In this document: piece after piece, positions 16,780-25,403 of the stretch
Layout: each line of letters begins with the position of its first letter
Numbering within the stretch: the first letter of the stretch is position 1
NCBI RefSeq assembly: GCF_947492405.1
Contig: NZ_CANLMP010000002.1
Coordinates: 992,001 to 1,056,000, forward strand
DNA: 64,000 nt
Source: an uncultured Aquimarina sp.
GTDB taxonomy: Bacteria; Bacteroidota; Bacteroidia; Flavobacteriales; Flavobacteriaceae
Reading direction: 5' to 3'
Made by a program: the position numbers and the translations under genes
The notes under the pieces: generated by a model
Databases searched by the model: none
Seen by the model: the letters and a program-made list of their open reading frames with translations, nothing else
What the model was told of the DNA's origin: nothing

Positions 16780-18339
16780 TTATGTAATTTTTGGTCTCAA
16801 TTTAAAAAATTCAATGTAGCTCTCAGGGTTTTCTTCGATACCTCTCTGAGATATTAGCTTCACTGAAATATTTCTATTTTTAGCTTTTTCTCTAAAGTCA
16901 TCTAATATTTCGATAACATCGTGATCCAAATAAGTGGTTTTTCTTACATCCAATTCCAGATAAGAATTTTCTGGTAAGCTATCCAACTCTTTTAATATAG
17001 TAGCCTTATTGAAAAAAGTAACTTCTTCTGCTAGTGTCATTTTGATTTTAGAAGTACCTTCACTTTCTTCTTTATGAAGGAAGTGAGAATTTTGATAACT
17101 ATTAATAAGAGTAATGACGATACCTACCGCAAGTCCAATTCCTATTCCCCATAACAAATCTTTGAACACGATAAGTAACACAGTAATTATAAAAGGAACA
17201 AATTGTTTCCATCCAGAATTCCACATATTTTTAAAAGTAGAAGGTTTTGCTAATTTGTAACCTACTAAAAGTAAAATAGCTGCTAATACAGAAAGTGGAA
17301 TTTTATTTAGCAATGTAGGAATTAACATTACTGAAATCAATAAGAAAAATCCGTGTATAATGGCAGACATTTTCGATTTTCCACCAGATTGAATATTCGC
17401 AGAACTACGTACTATTACTTGTGTAATAGGAAGACCTCCAATCAATCCAGATATCACATTTCCTGTTCCCTGCGCAATCAATTCTCTATTTGTAGGAGTT
17501 ACTCTTTTTTCTGGATCTATCTTATCGGTTGCTTCTACACAAAGTAAGGTTTCTAAACTCGCAACCAACGCAATGGTAAAAGCGGTAACATAAATTTCAG
17601 TTTTTGTAATCACTTCCCAGTTTGGCATTGTGAACTGTGCTAAAAAAGAGTCTGCATCTGCAGGAACCGGTACGTTTACTAAATTTTCTGTTTGGATTCC
17701 CAAGTCACCTGAATTCCCAAAAATTACATAGTATATAATCCCTAGAACTACTGCTACTAATGGTCCTTGTACTAACTGAAATATTTTTCCTTTTTTTGAT
17801 AATACATTTTGCCACAATAATAAAATCGCTAAGCCAATTATAGCAATTAGTGTATCACCTAAATTAATGTTTACTATTGAATTGTATATGGGCGTAAATA
17901 ACCCTTCTCCTTTTTGTGGAATGTATCCAAAGAAATAAGGTATTTCTTTAAGAAAAATGATAATACCTATACCTGTTAACATTCCTCGTATTACTGAAGA
18001 TGGAAAAAAGTATCCAATAATACCAGCTCTCAGCACACCAAATAAAATTTGAATAACTCCAGCTAATACTACAGCTACTAAAAAATCTTCAAATCCAAGA
18101 GATACAATAGCTGCAAAAACAATAGCTGCAAGACCTGCTGCGGGTCCACTTACTCCTATTTGCGAACCACTTATAGCCCCTACTATAATACCTCCTATAA
18201 TACCGGCTATTAAACCTGAGAATAACGGCGCTCCACTGGCTAAGGCAATACCTAAACATAAAGGCAATGCCACAAAAAAGACAACAATACTTGCAGGTAT
18301 GTCTGATTTTAAACTTTGAAATAATTTTGAATTACTCAT
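16780..18339 (-). CDS. SulP-family anion transporter with STAS-like tail (copy 2)
   Basis: 519 residues. Starts directly with the transporter core (KSDIPASIVVFFVALPLCLG), motif VSGPAAGLAAIVFAAI, and the ETLLCVEATDKIDPEKR region, and ends in a short STAS-like domain (YLELDVRKTTYLDHDVIEIL). It belongs to the bicarbonate-transporter-like branch often found beside carbonic anhydrases, judged from context. It is more compact than copy 1 and lacks the large hydrophilic insertion. It lies 111 bp upstream of the carbonic anhydrase gene on the same strand and may share its transcript. Confidence 0.88.
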   Translation of the reverse strand: MSNSKLFQSLKSDIPASIVVFFVALPLCLGIALASGAPLFSGLIAGIIGGIIVGAISGSQIGVSGPAAGLAAIVFAAIVSLGFEDFLVAVVLAGVIQILFGVLRAGIIGYFFPSSVIRGMLTGIGIIIFLKEIPYFFGYIPQKGEGLFTPIYNSIVNINLGDTLIAIIGLAILLLWQNVLSKKGKIFQLVQGPLVAVVLGIIYYVIFGNSGDLGIQTENLVNVPVPADADSFLAQFTMPNWEVITKTEIYVTAFTIALVASLETLLCVEATDKIDPEKRVTPTNRELIAQGTGNVISGLIGGLPITQVIVRSSANIQSGGKSKMSAIIHGFFLLISVMLIPTLLNKIPLSVLAAILLLVGYKLAKPSTFKNMWNSGWKQFVPFIITVLLIVFKDLLWGIGIGLAVGIVITLINSYQNSHFLHKEESEGTSKIKMTLAEEVTFFNKATILKELDSLPENSYLELDVRKTTYLDHDVIEILDDFREKAKNRNISVKLISQRGIEENPESYIEFFKLRPKIT

Positions 18340-18458
18340 AAAACATAGTAAATAACGAAATTGGTTTTCGTTATATTTTTTTAAAATTGAAAAAATTGAT
18401 TTTCAGAGTCAAGTAATGGTTTTCTTATCCCCTATTTGATCTCTAAGTGCGGTTCAAA

Positions 18459-18785
18459 TTACCCTAACTCTGGGGGCGGGGTGGTATATTCCAGATAGAC
18501 CGATGAGTTTTCGTATATCAGATCGGGATAGTATTTTATGCTATAATGAGACACCCCAGCATGCTTGTTATCAGCAAATTGAGAAATCTTATCTTTTTCT
18601 TTCTGATCTTCTTTTTCAGATCCATCTTTCTCATTAGATTCAGACTTTTCTTCTGTATCCTCTATTATATGAGCGATTGAATCAATATTACCACTATATA
18701 AATCAAATAACTCAATTGCATAGTTTCCAATATGAAACAGAAATCCCGATATAATCAAAAATTTTGCAATCTTTATACTTAGCAT
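18459..18785 (-). CDS. Small single-pass membrane protein, unknown function
   Basis: 108 residues: one N-terminal hydrophobic helix (~5-30), then a very charged Glu/Lys stretch (EKSESNEKDGSEKEDQKEKD) and a C-terminal segment with aromatic residues ending in TTPPPELG. The topology suggests an inner-membrane anchor with a flexible charged tail. Not recognised. The TPPPE ending resembles small flavobacterial proteins of unknown function. ATG start; isolated between the SulP and bat operons. Confidence 0.6.
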   Translation of the reverse strand: MLSIKIAKFLIISGFLFHIGNYAIELFDLYSGNIDSIAHIIEDTEEKSESNEKDGSEKEDQKEKDKISQFADNKHAGVSHYSIKYYPDLIYENSSVYLEYTTPPPELG

Positions 18786-19066
18786 AAATATTTTTTATGG
18801 AACGTAAAAATAATAGTAATACTCCTAAAATGTGTTAAATCAATCGTAAAATTATTTTAACAATTTTTTTAAAACAATTTTTTTTCACTGTTAACTTCTA
18901 AATATTAAGAGCATTTAACTTTTTAGTCATTGTATAAATAACTGCAAAACTCTAATTTTATTAATCTTAGAAAATAGTGCAACGAATAAAATGGTAATCA
19001 CTGATACACCAAGAGGTTTCTCATTGGCTGATTGATTGTCTAATTCAAGTTTTTAGAAGATAAAAT

Positions 19067-19825
19067 TTACAATTCTTTTAAATCCGTAGCCGGAATCCAT
19101 CCTATTTTCCCGTCTGCAAGTTTAATTTTTTTCCAGTCATTCACTGTTTCGGTTACTTTGACTTTTGTACCTTCATGGAGTTCAAATACTTCTTCGCTAC
19201 GTAAATTAGGCTCACTTTTTATCGTAGTTTCTTGAGCAAAAATAATAGCATACTGATTATTTTCTATAAAGTTATACTGCTTAAACGCAAAGAAAACTCC
19301 AAACAATCCAATAAGTAATGACACCCAAGATCCAAGAAAAAATAATCTCTTCTTAGAAGATATTCTCGCCGAATAGTATAGTATAAATAACACTACAAAG
19401 AAAATCATACAAAACACTGAAATCCAAGCCCATTTATCAAAACTAAACATATTTGTAAAACCATTAATCGTTCTAGCAATTACCCCTTCTGGTATTACAT
19501 CGATAGCATCTATCGTTGCATTATTAGCAAAAGAGAGATTATTAAGAATGTCTTCATCATTTGGTGCTAATTCTAAAGCTTTTTCATAGTAGTAAATGCT
19601 AGAGCCTATATTACTCAGTTTGTAATTAGCATTTCCAAGATTATAATATAACTCTGCAGATTCCTGACCACTATCTATAATTGATTTATAAGCATCAATG
19701 GCTTCTTGATACTGCTCTTGATTATAAAAAGTATTTGCTTTTTCGAATACCTGATCATTCTGAGCTATGCTCATCATACTCATTAGAAAAACAACTATTA
19801 CCACTAAATTCTTCACTACTTTCAA
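19067..19825 (-). CDS. batE: BatE: TPR and SH3-domain membrane protein
   Basis: 252 residues. Signal peptide (ending SMMSIAQ), TPR units at ~25-95 (EQYQEAIDAYKSIIDSGQES, AELYYNLGNANYKLSNIG), two membrane helices at ~130-185, and a C-terminal bacterial SH3 domain (SEPNLRSEEVFELHEGTKVK to GWIPATDLKEL). This is the standard BatE architecture of the aerotolerance operon. The start codon is TTG (19825), right after the batD stop; no ATG can give the signal peptide. Last gene of the operon. Likely periplasmic scaffold for the Bat complex. Confidence 0.88.
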   Translation of the reverse strand: MKVVKNLVVIVVFLMSMMSIAQNDQVFEKANTFYNQEQYQEAIDAYKSIIDSGQESAELYYNLGNANYKLSNIGSSIYYYEKALELAPNDEDILNNLSFANNATIDAIDVIPEGVIARTINGFTNMFSFDKWAWISVFCMIFFVVLFILYYSARISSKKRLFFLGSWVSLLIGLFGVFFAFKQYNFIENNQYAIIFAQETTIKSEPNLRSEEVFELHEGTKVKVTETVNDWKKIKLADGKIGWIPATDLKEL

Positions 19826-19828
19826 TAT

Positions 19829-21595
19829 TTATAATTGTTTATCAATCGCTGCTATCACTCTGGAAGCTTTATCATAATCCTGTTGCATAGCCGTAGTTGA
19901 TGATGGAGTATACCTAGCGAACTCGCAACTTTCTAACAAAGCTATAAATTCTATAGAAGTGGTATCTTCAACTTCCCTTTCCTTTAGTAATCGCTGAATA
20001 CGATCTTTACTCATATCACTTGTCTGAATATGAAGTTTAGCTTTAAGATAATTATGTAAAGCACGCTCCATTGCTATATAAAACTCTTTCTGATTACCTA
20101 GGTTCTTTTTGGCTTCTGAAAGATATTTCCGAGCTAGCTTGTCTGCTTTTCTAACCCTATTTCCACTCACATCACTTAATCTTTCTTCTCTCTTTTTTCC
20201 AAAAAACAAGAATAATGGAATTGCCAATAATGGCGCTGTTAATGCAATCCAATACCCTGTGGATTTAAAGAAATATTTTTTCTCTATTGGTCGAAAATTT
20301 GGGTTAAGTTTTAAGAACCTAAATTGATTACCTGTTTGCGTCACTATTTTTTTGGCAGTTCCTGAAGCTTCCGAATTATTTACTACACTCCCACTATCAG
20401 GACCGTTCTTTACATTGATTACAATTTCTTCTGATGTAATTCTCTTATATGTTTCGGTTTTTAGGTCGAAATAGGAAAATGAAACCGGTGGGATTGGATA
20501 TGTTCCTTTAAATTGTGGTACCAGCGTATACGAATCGGAAATATTTCCTGCCATACCAGAGAGATTTGTCCGAACTCGTTCGTTATGTTCTGGTTCATAT
20601 TGTTCTAATCCGTTTGGTACATTTAGCTTTGGCAAATCAAAAAGTTTTAGATTTCCATTACCAGAAACTGACACTTTTGTTTCTAAAGATTCTGTGGCAT
20701 CAAGTTCTTTTTTATTTGGAATAACTTTAAAATCGAAAGACCCAACAGCTCCTGTAAAATCATCAGGCTTGCCTTGCTCAGGAAGGGGTTTTACATTGAT
20801 CGTTCTTGTCCCAGCAGCTACCGTTTTATTTACCGTAGAGTATAATTTTCCGCCAAAAATATCTCGGCGATTCGTGGGAACATCTACTGCAATGGATAAT
20901 GTAAGAGGTTCGATCTCCAGCTTTCCTGTTTTTTGTGGATATAATACAGTCTTACCACAAACTACAAAATTATAAGGTTCTCCTTTAAACTCTCCTCTTT
21001 CTACTTTTAGCTGACCAATTTTAATGGCCTGGCTCCAAAAATCACTGTATTTTGGGTTATCTATCTCCCTTAAATTGCTAATCTGTATTCTTGGGCTAAC
21101 ATAAAGCTTATATATTACTGTAATAGCTTCATTAAGATATGGGTTCGATTTAGAAACTTCGGCTATTAAGTGCAAATTCTCACTAGCTACATAGTCGGCA
21201 TTGTTTCCATCTTTTGGTTTTTGAACTGCTGCTGTTACCTGAACTTTTACTGGTAATGTCTTATATGTCTGTCCATCAATTTCTATGGTTGCCTGTCCGA
21301 TTGTAAAATTTCCTCTCTTAGTAGGAGAAAGAAAATAACTAAATGTCTTAGCATATGATCTTTTGCCATTAATCCACGAATTACTTATAGATTGATTAGG
21401 TCCTCCAACAACAGTAAATCCTTTAAAACTAGGTTGTGTAAAGTTATCACCGTCTTGATTCATCTCAAAATCGACACGTAATCTTTCATTAATACCTAAC
21501 TTTTTCTTGCTCACTTTAGCTTCAAACTTAACCTGAGCTATGCTCATATGAGTTATTGCTAAAAATAATGTTAGAAAAATTAACTTTAGTTTCAC
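19829..21595 (-). CDS. batD: BatD
   Basis: 588 residues. Signal peptide (MKLKLIFLTLFLAITHMSIA), several Ig-like beta domains in the periplasm (VKFEAKVSKKKLGINERLRV is the family opening), a membrane helix at ~450-470 (YWIALTAPLLAIPLFLFF) and a cytosolic helical tail. The start is GTG at 21595; the signal peptide requires it. BatD is thought to act with BatA/B/C in the periplasm in oxygen or envelope stress resistance, from work on Bacteroides; the molecular function is not settled. It abuts batE. Confidence 0.9.
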   Translation of the reverse strand: MKLKLIFLTLFLAITHMSIAQVKFEAKVSKKKLGINERLRVDFEMNQDGDNFTQPSFKGFTVVGGPNQSISNSWINGKRSYAKTFSYFLSPTKRGNFTIGQATIEIDGQTYKTLPVKVQVTAAVQKPKDGNNADYVASENLHLIAEVSKSNPYLNEAITVIYKLYVSPRIQISNLREIDNPKYSDFWSQAIKIGQLKVERGEFKGEPYNFVVCGKTVLYPQKTGKLEIEPLTLSIAVDVPTNRRDIFGGKLYSTVNKTVAAGTRTINVKPLPEQGKPDDFTGAVGSFDFKVIPNKKELDATESLETKVSVSGNGNLKLFDLPKLNVPNGLEQYEPEHNERVRTNLSGMAGNISDSYTLVPQFKGTYPIPPVSFSYFDLKTETYKRITSEEIVINVKNGPDSGSVVNNSEASGTAKKIVTQTGNQFRFLKLNPNFRPIEKKYFFKSTGYWIALTAPLLAIPLFLFFGKKREERLSDVSGNRVRKADKLARKYLSEAKKNLGNQKEFYIAMERALHNYLKAKLHIQTSDMSKDRIQRLLKEREVEDTTSIEFIALLESCEFARYTPSSTTAMQQDYDKASRVIAAIDKQL

Positions 21596-21744
21596 ACGCT
21601 TAAATTTTACTAATTATCTAATAATAAATTAATTATAAAATTGAGAACGTGTGTTACCACTTCGTTCTCTCATTAAGAATTTTAAACATTCTCTTTTATG
21701 AAGTAATGTTTAAATTTCTTAATGTTCGTTTCATCTGTTCTTTA

Positions 21745-22623
21745 TTACCAGTCCTTCTCGGTTTTTGTTTTTGCTCCTTTTGCTTTTTTAGCATTTATCT
21801 TATCCTGCACCTTCTTTTCTTCATTATTCATGGCTTCTAATAAGCTTTTTACTTGCTGTGGAGATAACTGCCCCTGAACTTGCTGTGGCTGTTTCTTTTG
21901 TTCTTCAGGTTTTCCATCACCTTCTTTTTTATCTTCCTTCTTATCCTTTCCTTCATCTTTTGGATCTCCTTTTTCATCTTTTTTGTCTTCTCCTTTTTGA
22001 TCCTCTTTATCTTCTCCTTCATCTCCCTTTTTCTCCTTGTCGTCTTCTCCTTCTTTTTTATCTTCTTTATTCTCGCCCTCTTTATTATCCTTATCCTCTT
22101 TATCTTTGTTTTCGTCTTTATTCTGGTCTTTATTATCCTTATCGCCTCCTTTATCCTCGTTTTTCTGTTTTTCTAATAGCTGTTTTGCTAATGCCAGATT
22201 ATACCGAGTCTCATCATCTTTAGGGTTATTACGCAAAGCATTTTTATAAGCTTCTACAGCTTCTTTATACTTTTTTTGTTCCATATAGGTATTCCCTTGA
22301 TTATGGAATGCCTTATGTTTTTCGACTTTTGATTCTGCAATTTTTACAGCTTCAGTATAGCGTTGTGTAGCTTCATCATATTTTTCGGTATTGTAATACG
22401 CATTCGCTAAATTATATTTTGCTTTAGCATCTACTGGATTCTTAGAAATTGCCTTTCTATACTCTCCTTCAGCCTTTGGAAAATTACCATCATTAACCAA
22501 TACTTCGTTTCCGGTTGCTACAAATCGGTTTGCTTCAGCTATAATTTCTGCTCTATCTTCTTCTTCCTGCGAAAAACCAATTCCAAATTGGAAACATAAC
22601 AATATGATTAGTAAATTCTTCAT
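21745..22623 (-). CDS. batC: BatC: TPR protein with a long charged tail
   Basis: 292 residues. Start at ATG 22623 (MKNLLIILLCFQFGIGFSQ signal peptide); a longer in-frame extension is not needed. Three to four TPR units at ~25-145 (AKYNLANAYYNTEKYDEATQ, KAFHNQGNTYMEQKKYKEAV, RNNPKDDETRYNLALAKQ). Then ~95 residues of almost pure Lys/Asp/Glu/Gly repeats, and a conserved end (QLSPQQVKSLLEAMNNEEKK). The charged linker is a known feature of BatC but is long here. It should bridge the VWA proteins BatA/BatB in the periplasm. Confidence 0.88.
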   Translation of the reverse strand: MKNLLIILLCFQFGIGFSQEEEDRAEIIAEANRFVATGNEVLVNDGNFPKAEGEYRKAISKNPVDAKAKYNLANAYYNTEKYDEATQRYTEAVKIAESKVEKHKAFHNQGNTYMEQKKYKEAVEAYKNALRNNPKDDETRYNLALAKQLLEKQKNEDKGGDKDNKDQNKDENKDKEDKDNKEGENKEDKKEGEDDKEKKGDEGEDKEDQKGEDKKDEKGDPKDEGKDKKEDKKEGDGKPEEQKKQPQQVQGQLSPQQVKSLLEAMNNEEKKVQDKINAKKAKGAKTKTEKDW

Positions 22624-22650
22624 AACGTTTTCATTTTTACTCTTCGATAA

Positions 22651-22692
22651 CACTTCGACACCTGTCCGCCTTAGGAGGAAGCTCAGTGTGAC
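22651..22692. repeat. Dispersed short palindromic repeat, copy 1
   Basis: CACTTCGACA ... GAAGCTCAGTGTGA between batC and batB. Same ends as the copies at 23801 and 55822; here the middle carries an extra CCTGTCCGCCTTAGGAG segment. Typical REP-like intergenic repeat of flavobacterial genomes. Confidence 0.55.
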
Positions 22693-22723
22693 GGCTCTGT
22701 TTTACCAAATTCTATTTTTTAAA

Positions 22724-23758
22724 CTACTGCTCATTAAACAGGTTCAGTTTTTTAACCCAAGATGTTTTTCTTTCTAACAGGAAAACGTCTAAAAACAATA
22801 ATAATAAACCAGCTCCCAAGAACCACTGAAATTGGTCTTTGAAATCTGCAAATTGTTTGGCTTCGAATTCTTTCTTGTCCATGCCTTGCAATAGTTCTGT
22901 AACATTCTCTACTACCGCACTGGTACTTGTACCATCAATGTATGTGCCATTTGCTTGATTGGCAATTTCCTGTAAAATTGTCGTATTTAGTTTCGTAATT
23001 ACAGTTTCGCCCTGACTATTTTTCTTATAAGCCTGTACAATTCCATTACGTTTAATCGGAATTGGGCCTCCTTTTGTTGTCCCAACACCGATAGTAAATA
23101 TTTTAATACCTTCTTTAGCTGCATCTTCGGCCATAGATGCTACATTTCCTTCGTGATCCTCTCCATCACTTATAATAAACATGACTCGATTGGTTTGCTC
23201 TTCATCGTCATAATATGTTTTTGCTAATTCTATAGCTTCATTGATTGCAGTACCTTGAGAGGAAAGCATATCTGTATTCATTGACTGCAAAAACATTTTG
23301 GCAGAACCATAATCTGTTGTAATTGGTAACTGCGGAAATGCGCTTGCTGCATATGCAATAATACCAACGCGATCACTTGCTAAATTATTAATGATTTGAG
23401 TTACCAATTGCTTAGATTTCTCTAGTCGATTAGGAGCAATATCTTCTGCAAGCATACTTTTAGATACGTCAATGGCAAATACAACATCTACACCTTCTCG
23501 TTTTACCGTTTCTAATTTAGTACCAACTTTAGGATTCACCAACGCTACAATAAAACAAGCTAGAGCCAAACTAATAATGACCACTTTAAGTACCGCTTTA
23601 AAAATCGACTGGTTTGGACTTAATTTTTTTAATAATTCTTTATCCGCAAACTTTTTCTGAGTCGTTTTTTTCCAAATTAAAACACCTAGAAATAATAGGA
23701 TCAGTATTGGTATCACCAATAACAACCAAAAATATATTTTTTCTTCTAGTAAGTACAT
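22724..23758 (-). CDS. batB: BatB: VWA-domain membrane protein
   Basis: 344 residues. Two N-terminal helices (8-30 and 57-77), a von Willebrand A domain at ~85-290 with the MIDAS triplet in AIDVSKSM and the later Asp in VMFIISDGEDHEG, and a C-terminal membrane helix (~313-330). The VWA domain should face the periplasm and bind a divalent metal. It is one of the two paired VWA proteins of the operon. Downstream batC is about 100 bp away because of an inserted palindromic repeat. Confidence 0.92.
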   Translation of the reverse strand: MYLLEEKIYFWLLLVIPILILLFLGVLIWKKTTQKKFADKELLKKLSPNQSIFKAVLKVVIISLALACFIVALVNPKVGTKLETVKREGVDVVFAIDVSKSMLAEDIAPNRLEKSKQLVTQIINNLASDRVGIIAYAASAFPQLPITTDYGSAKMFLQSMNTDMLSSQGTAINEAIELAKTYYDDEEQTNRVMFIISDGEDHEGNVASMAEDAAKEGIKIFTIGVGTTKGGPIPIKRNGIVQAYKKNSQGETVITKLNTTILQEIANQANGTYIDGTSTSAVVENVTELLQGMDKKEFEAKQFADFKDQFQWFLGAGLLLLFLDVFLLERKTSWVKKLNLFNEQ

Positions 23759-23800
23759 TCCTTTAATTCTTAGTCTACGGTTTTATATTGTAATTAAAAA

Positions 23801-23830
23801 CACACTTTGACAAGCTCAGTGTGACATTCG
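23801..23830. repeat. Dispersed short palindromic repeat, copy 2
   Basis: CACACT ... GACAAGCTCAGTGTG with a 6-bp stem, between the FMN reductase gene and batB. Confidence 0.55.
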
Positions 23831-23831
23831 T

Positions 23832-24338
23832 TCAATTTTTTATTTTTAATGCTAACGCATCTATTTTCTCTTTTACTTCTAAAGAAAGTTCTTTATTATT
23901 TACCCAAGCGTGAATATCGCCAAGATACTCCATCCCTAAATACGTTGCACTCCTAGAAAATGGAAGACTAAATTCATCAACTCTATCATCATCATTACTA
24001 CAACTTATCATTGCCATCTCTTTTCCTCTCAGCATCCTTCCAAAATCTTTTTCTTTATACAAATAATCAGAAATCCTATCTAAAAACACTTTCATAATCC
24101 CACTCATTGTATACCAATACACCGGAGTGGCTAAAACTATCGTTTGATAATTTTGAACCATATTCTTGAAAATTACTTCAAAATCATCTTCATTCTTGAA
24201 GTCATAATCAAAGTAGTTTATTTCTCTTTGGTTTAGATCTACTAGATCAAATCCTGTCATATTCTTTAGGTAAGAGACTACAATACTTGTATCTCCATCA
24301 CTTCTAGAACTCCCCTGAATTATGATTCCTTTTTTCAA
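23832..24338 (-). CDS. NADPH-dependent FMN reductase / flavodoxin-fold protein
   Basis: 168 residues, flavodoxin-like fold. The phosphate loop is GSSRSDGDTSIVVSYL near the N-terminus, and the flavin-contact region LATPVYWYTMSGIMKVFLDR is present. It should bind FMN and reduce a quinone, azo compound or other substrate with NAD(P)H. The start is TTG (MKKGIIIQGSSRS); no ATG fits. It is not a usual member of the bat operon and is bracketed by two unrelated palindromic repeats (23801-23830 and 24355-24387), so it looks inserted between batA and batB. Confidence 0.85.
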   Translation of the reverse strand: MKKGIIIQGSSRSDGDTSIVVSYLKNMTGFDLVDLNQREINYFDYDFKNEDDFEVIFKNMVQNYQTIVLATPVYWYTMSGIMKVFLDRISDYLYKEKDFGRMLRGKEMAMISCSNDDDRVDEFSLPFSRSATYLGMEYLGDIHAWVNNKELSLEVKEKIDALALKIKN

Positions 24339-24354
24339 ATAAATATTCTTTCTC

Positions 24355-24387
24355 AGACCTCACAGGTTTTAGAGACCTGTGAGGTCT
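24355..24387. repeat. Palindromic intergenic repeat / hairpin
   Basis: AGACCTCACAGGT (24355-24367) and its exact complement (24375-24387) around a 7-nt loop. This 13-bp hairpin type recurs between genes in flavobacterial genomes, and it could also act as an attenuator after batA. Confidence 0.65.
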
Positions 24388-24396
24388 CATTACGTA

Positions 24397-25401
24397 TTAT
24401 ATAAAACTTCTAAATATGGTGAATCTCAATAGAAACTCAATTAACAATAGCAAACCTGCTAACAATACTAATGGTCTAAACTTTTCTTCATAATTATAGA
24501 ACTTAAATTCTTCCACATCGGTTTTTTCAAGTTTGTCTATTTCTTCATATATCTCTTCTAACTTTTTATTGTTAGTTGCTCTAAAATATTTTCCTTTCGT
24601 AACCTTAGCGATTTCTTTTAAAAGCTCCTCATCAATCTCTACTTTTACATTCCCATACTGAAATGATCCATTGGGTCTTATAGCAACCGGAGCTAATGCC
24701 ATACCATTGGTTCCAAGACCTATTGTATACGTTTTGATACCGTATTCTACAGCCAATTCTGATGCTATTTTAGGATCTATAAAACCTGCATTGTTAGAAC
24801 CATCAGTTAGTAGAATAATTACTTTACTTTTTGCTTTACTGTCTTTTAATCTGTTGACAGAGGTAGCAAGTCCCATTCCGATAGCAGTTCCGTTTTCTAA
24901 CAGATTATTATATTCAATTTCTTTCATTGCACTAAGTACAATACCCTTGTCACTTGTAATTGGCGTTTTGGTAAAACTTTCTGCAGCGTACATAACCAAA
25001 CCAATCCTATCATTGGGTCTTCCTTGAATAAACTCTGCAGCTACATCTTTTAAAGCTTCTAATCGATTAGGTCTTAAATCTCTGGCCAGCATACTAGCAG
25101 ATACATCTATTGCCATAACAATGTCGATTCCTCGGGTTGTTTTCGTTTTAGTCGAAACATCTACCGTTCTGGGTCTAGCCATAGCAGTAATTATAAGTGC
25201 TAAGGCAATTAACCTTACTAAAAGCAATAATGGTTTAAGTTTCGCTAACCAACTTCCGGAAACTTTAAATCCTTTGATACTAGAGATTTTCAGTTCTGCC
25301 TGTTGTTTATTTCGTTTCCAGATATAATATGCAATAGCAAATGGTAGTATTAAAAACAACCAAAAAAACTGTGGATTCTCAAATGTGAAATTTTCAAACA
25401 T
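24397..25401 (-). CDS. batA: BatA: VWA-domain membrane protein
   Basis: 334 residues. N-terminal helix at ~10-25 and another at ~58-75, VWA domain at ~85-290 with MIDAS DVSASM and a later Asp in VIILLTDGSNNAG, and a C-terminal helix (~309-327). Architecture matches BatB but the sequences are clearly diverged. ATG start overlaps closely with the end of the preceding gene (2 bp apart), so they are translationally linked. Part of the moxR-DUF58-bat stress operon. Confidence 0.92.
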   Translation of the reverse strand: MFENFTFENPQFFWLFLILPFAIAYYIWKRNKQQAELKISSIKGFKVSGSWLAKLKPLLLLVRLIALALIITAMARPRTVDVSTKTKTTRGIDIVMAIDVSASMLARDLRPNRLEALKDVAAEFIQGRPNDRIGLVMYAAESFTKTPITSDKGIVLSAMKEIEYNNLLENGTAIGMGLATSVNRLKDSKAKSKVIILLTDGSNNAGFIDPKIASELAVEYGIKTYTIGLGTNGMALAPVAIRPNGSFQYGNVKVEIDEELLKEIAKVTKGKYFRATNNKKLEEIYEEIDKLEKTDVEEFKFYNYEEKFRPLVLLAGLLLLIEFLLRFTIFRSFI

Positions 25402-25403
25402 AG

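Noticed and set aside
21858..22223. Long Leu/Phe-rich frames opposite batC
   Set aside because: They are the antisense of the Lys/Glu repeat tract of batC, which reads as hydrophobic codons on the other strand.
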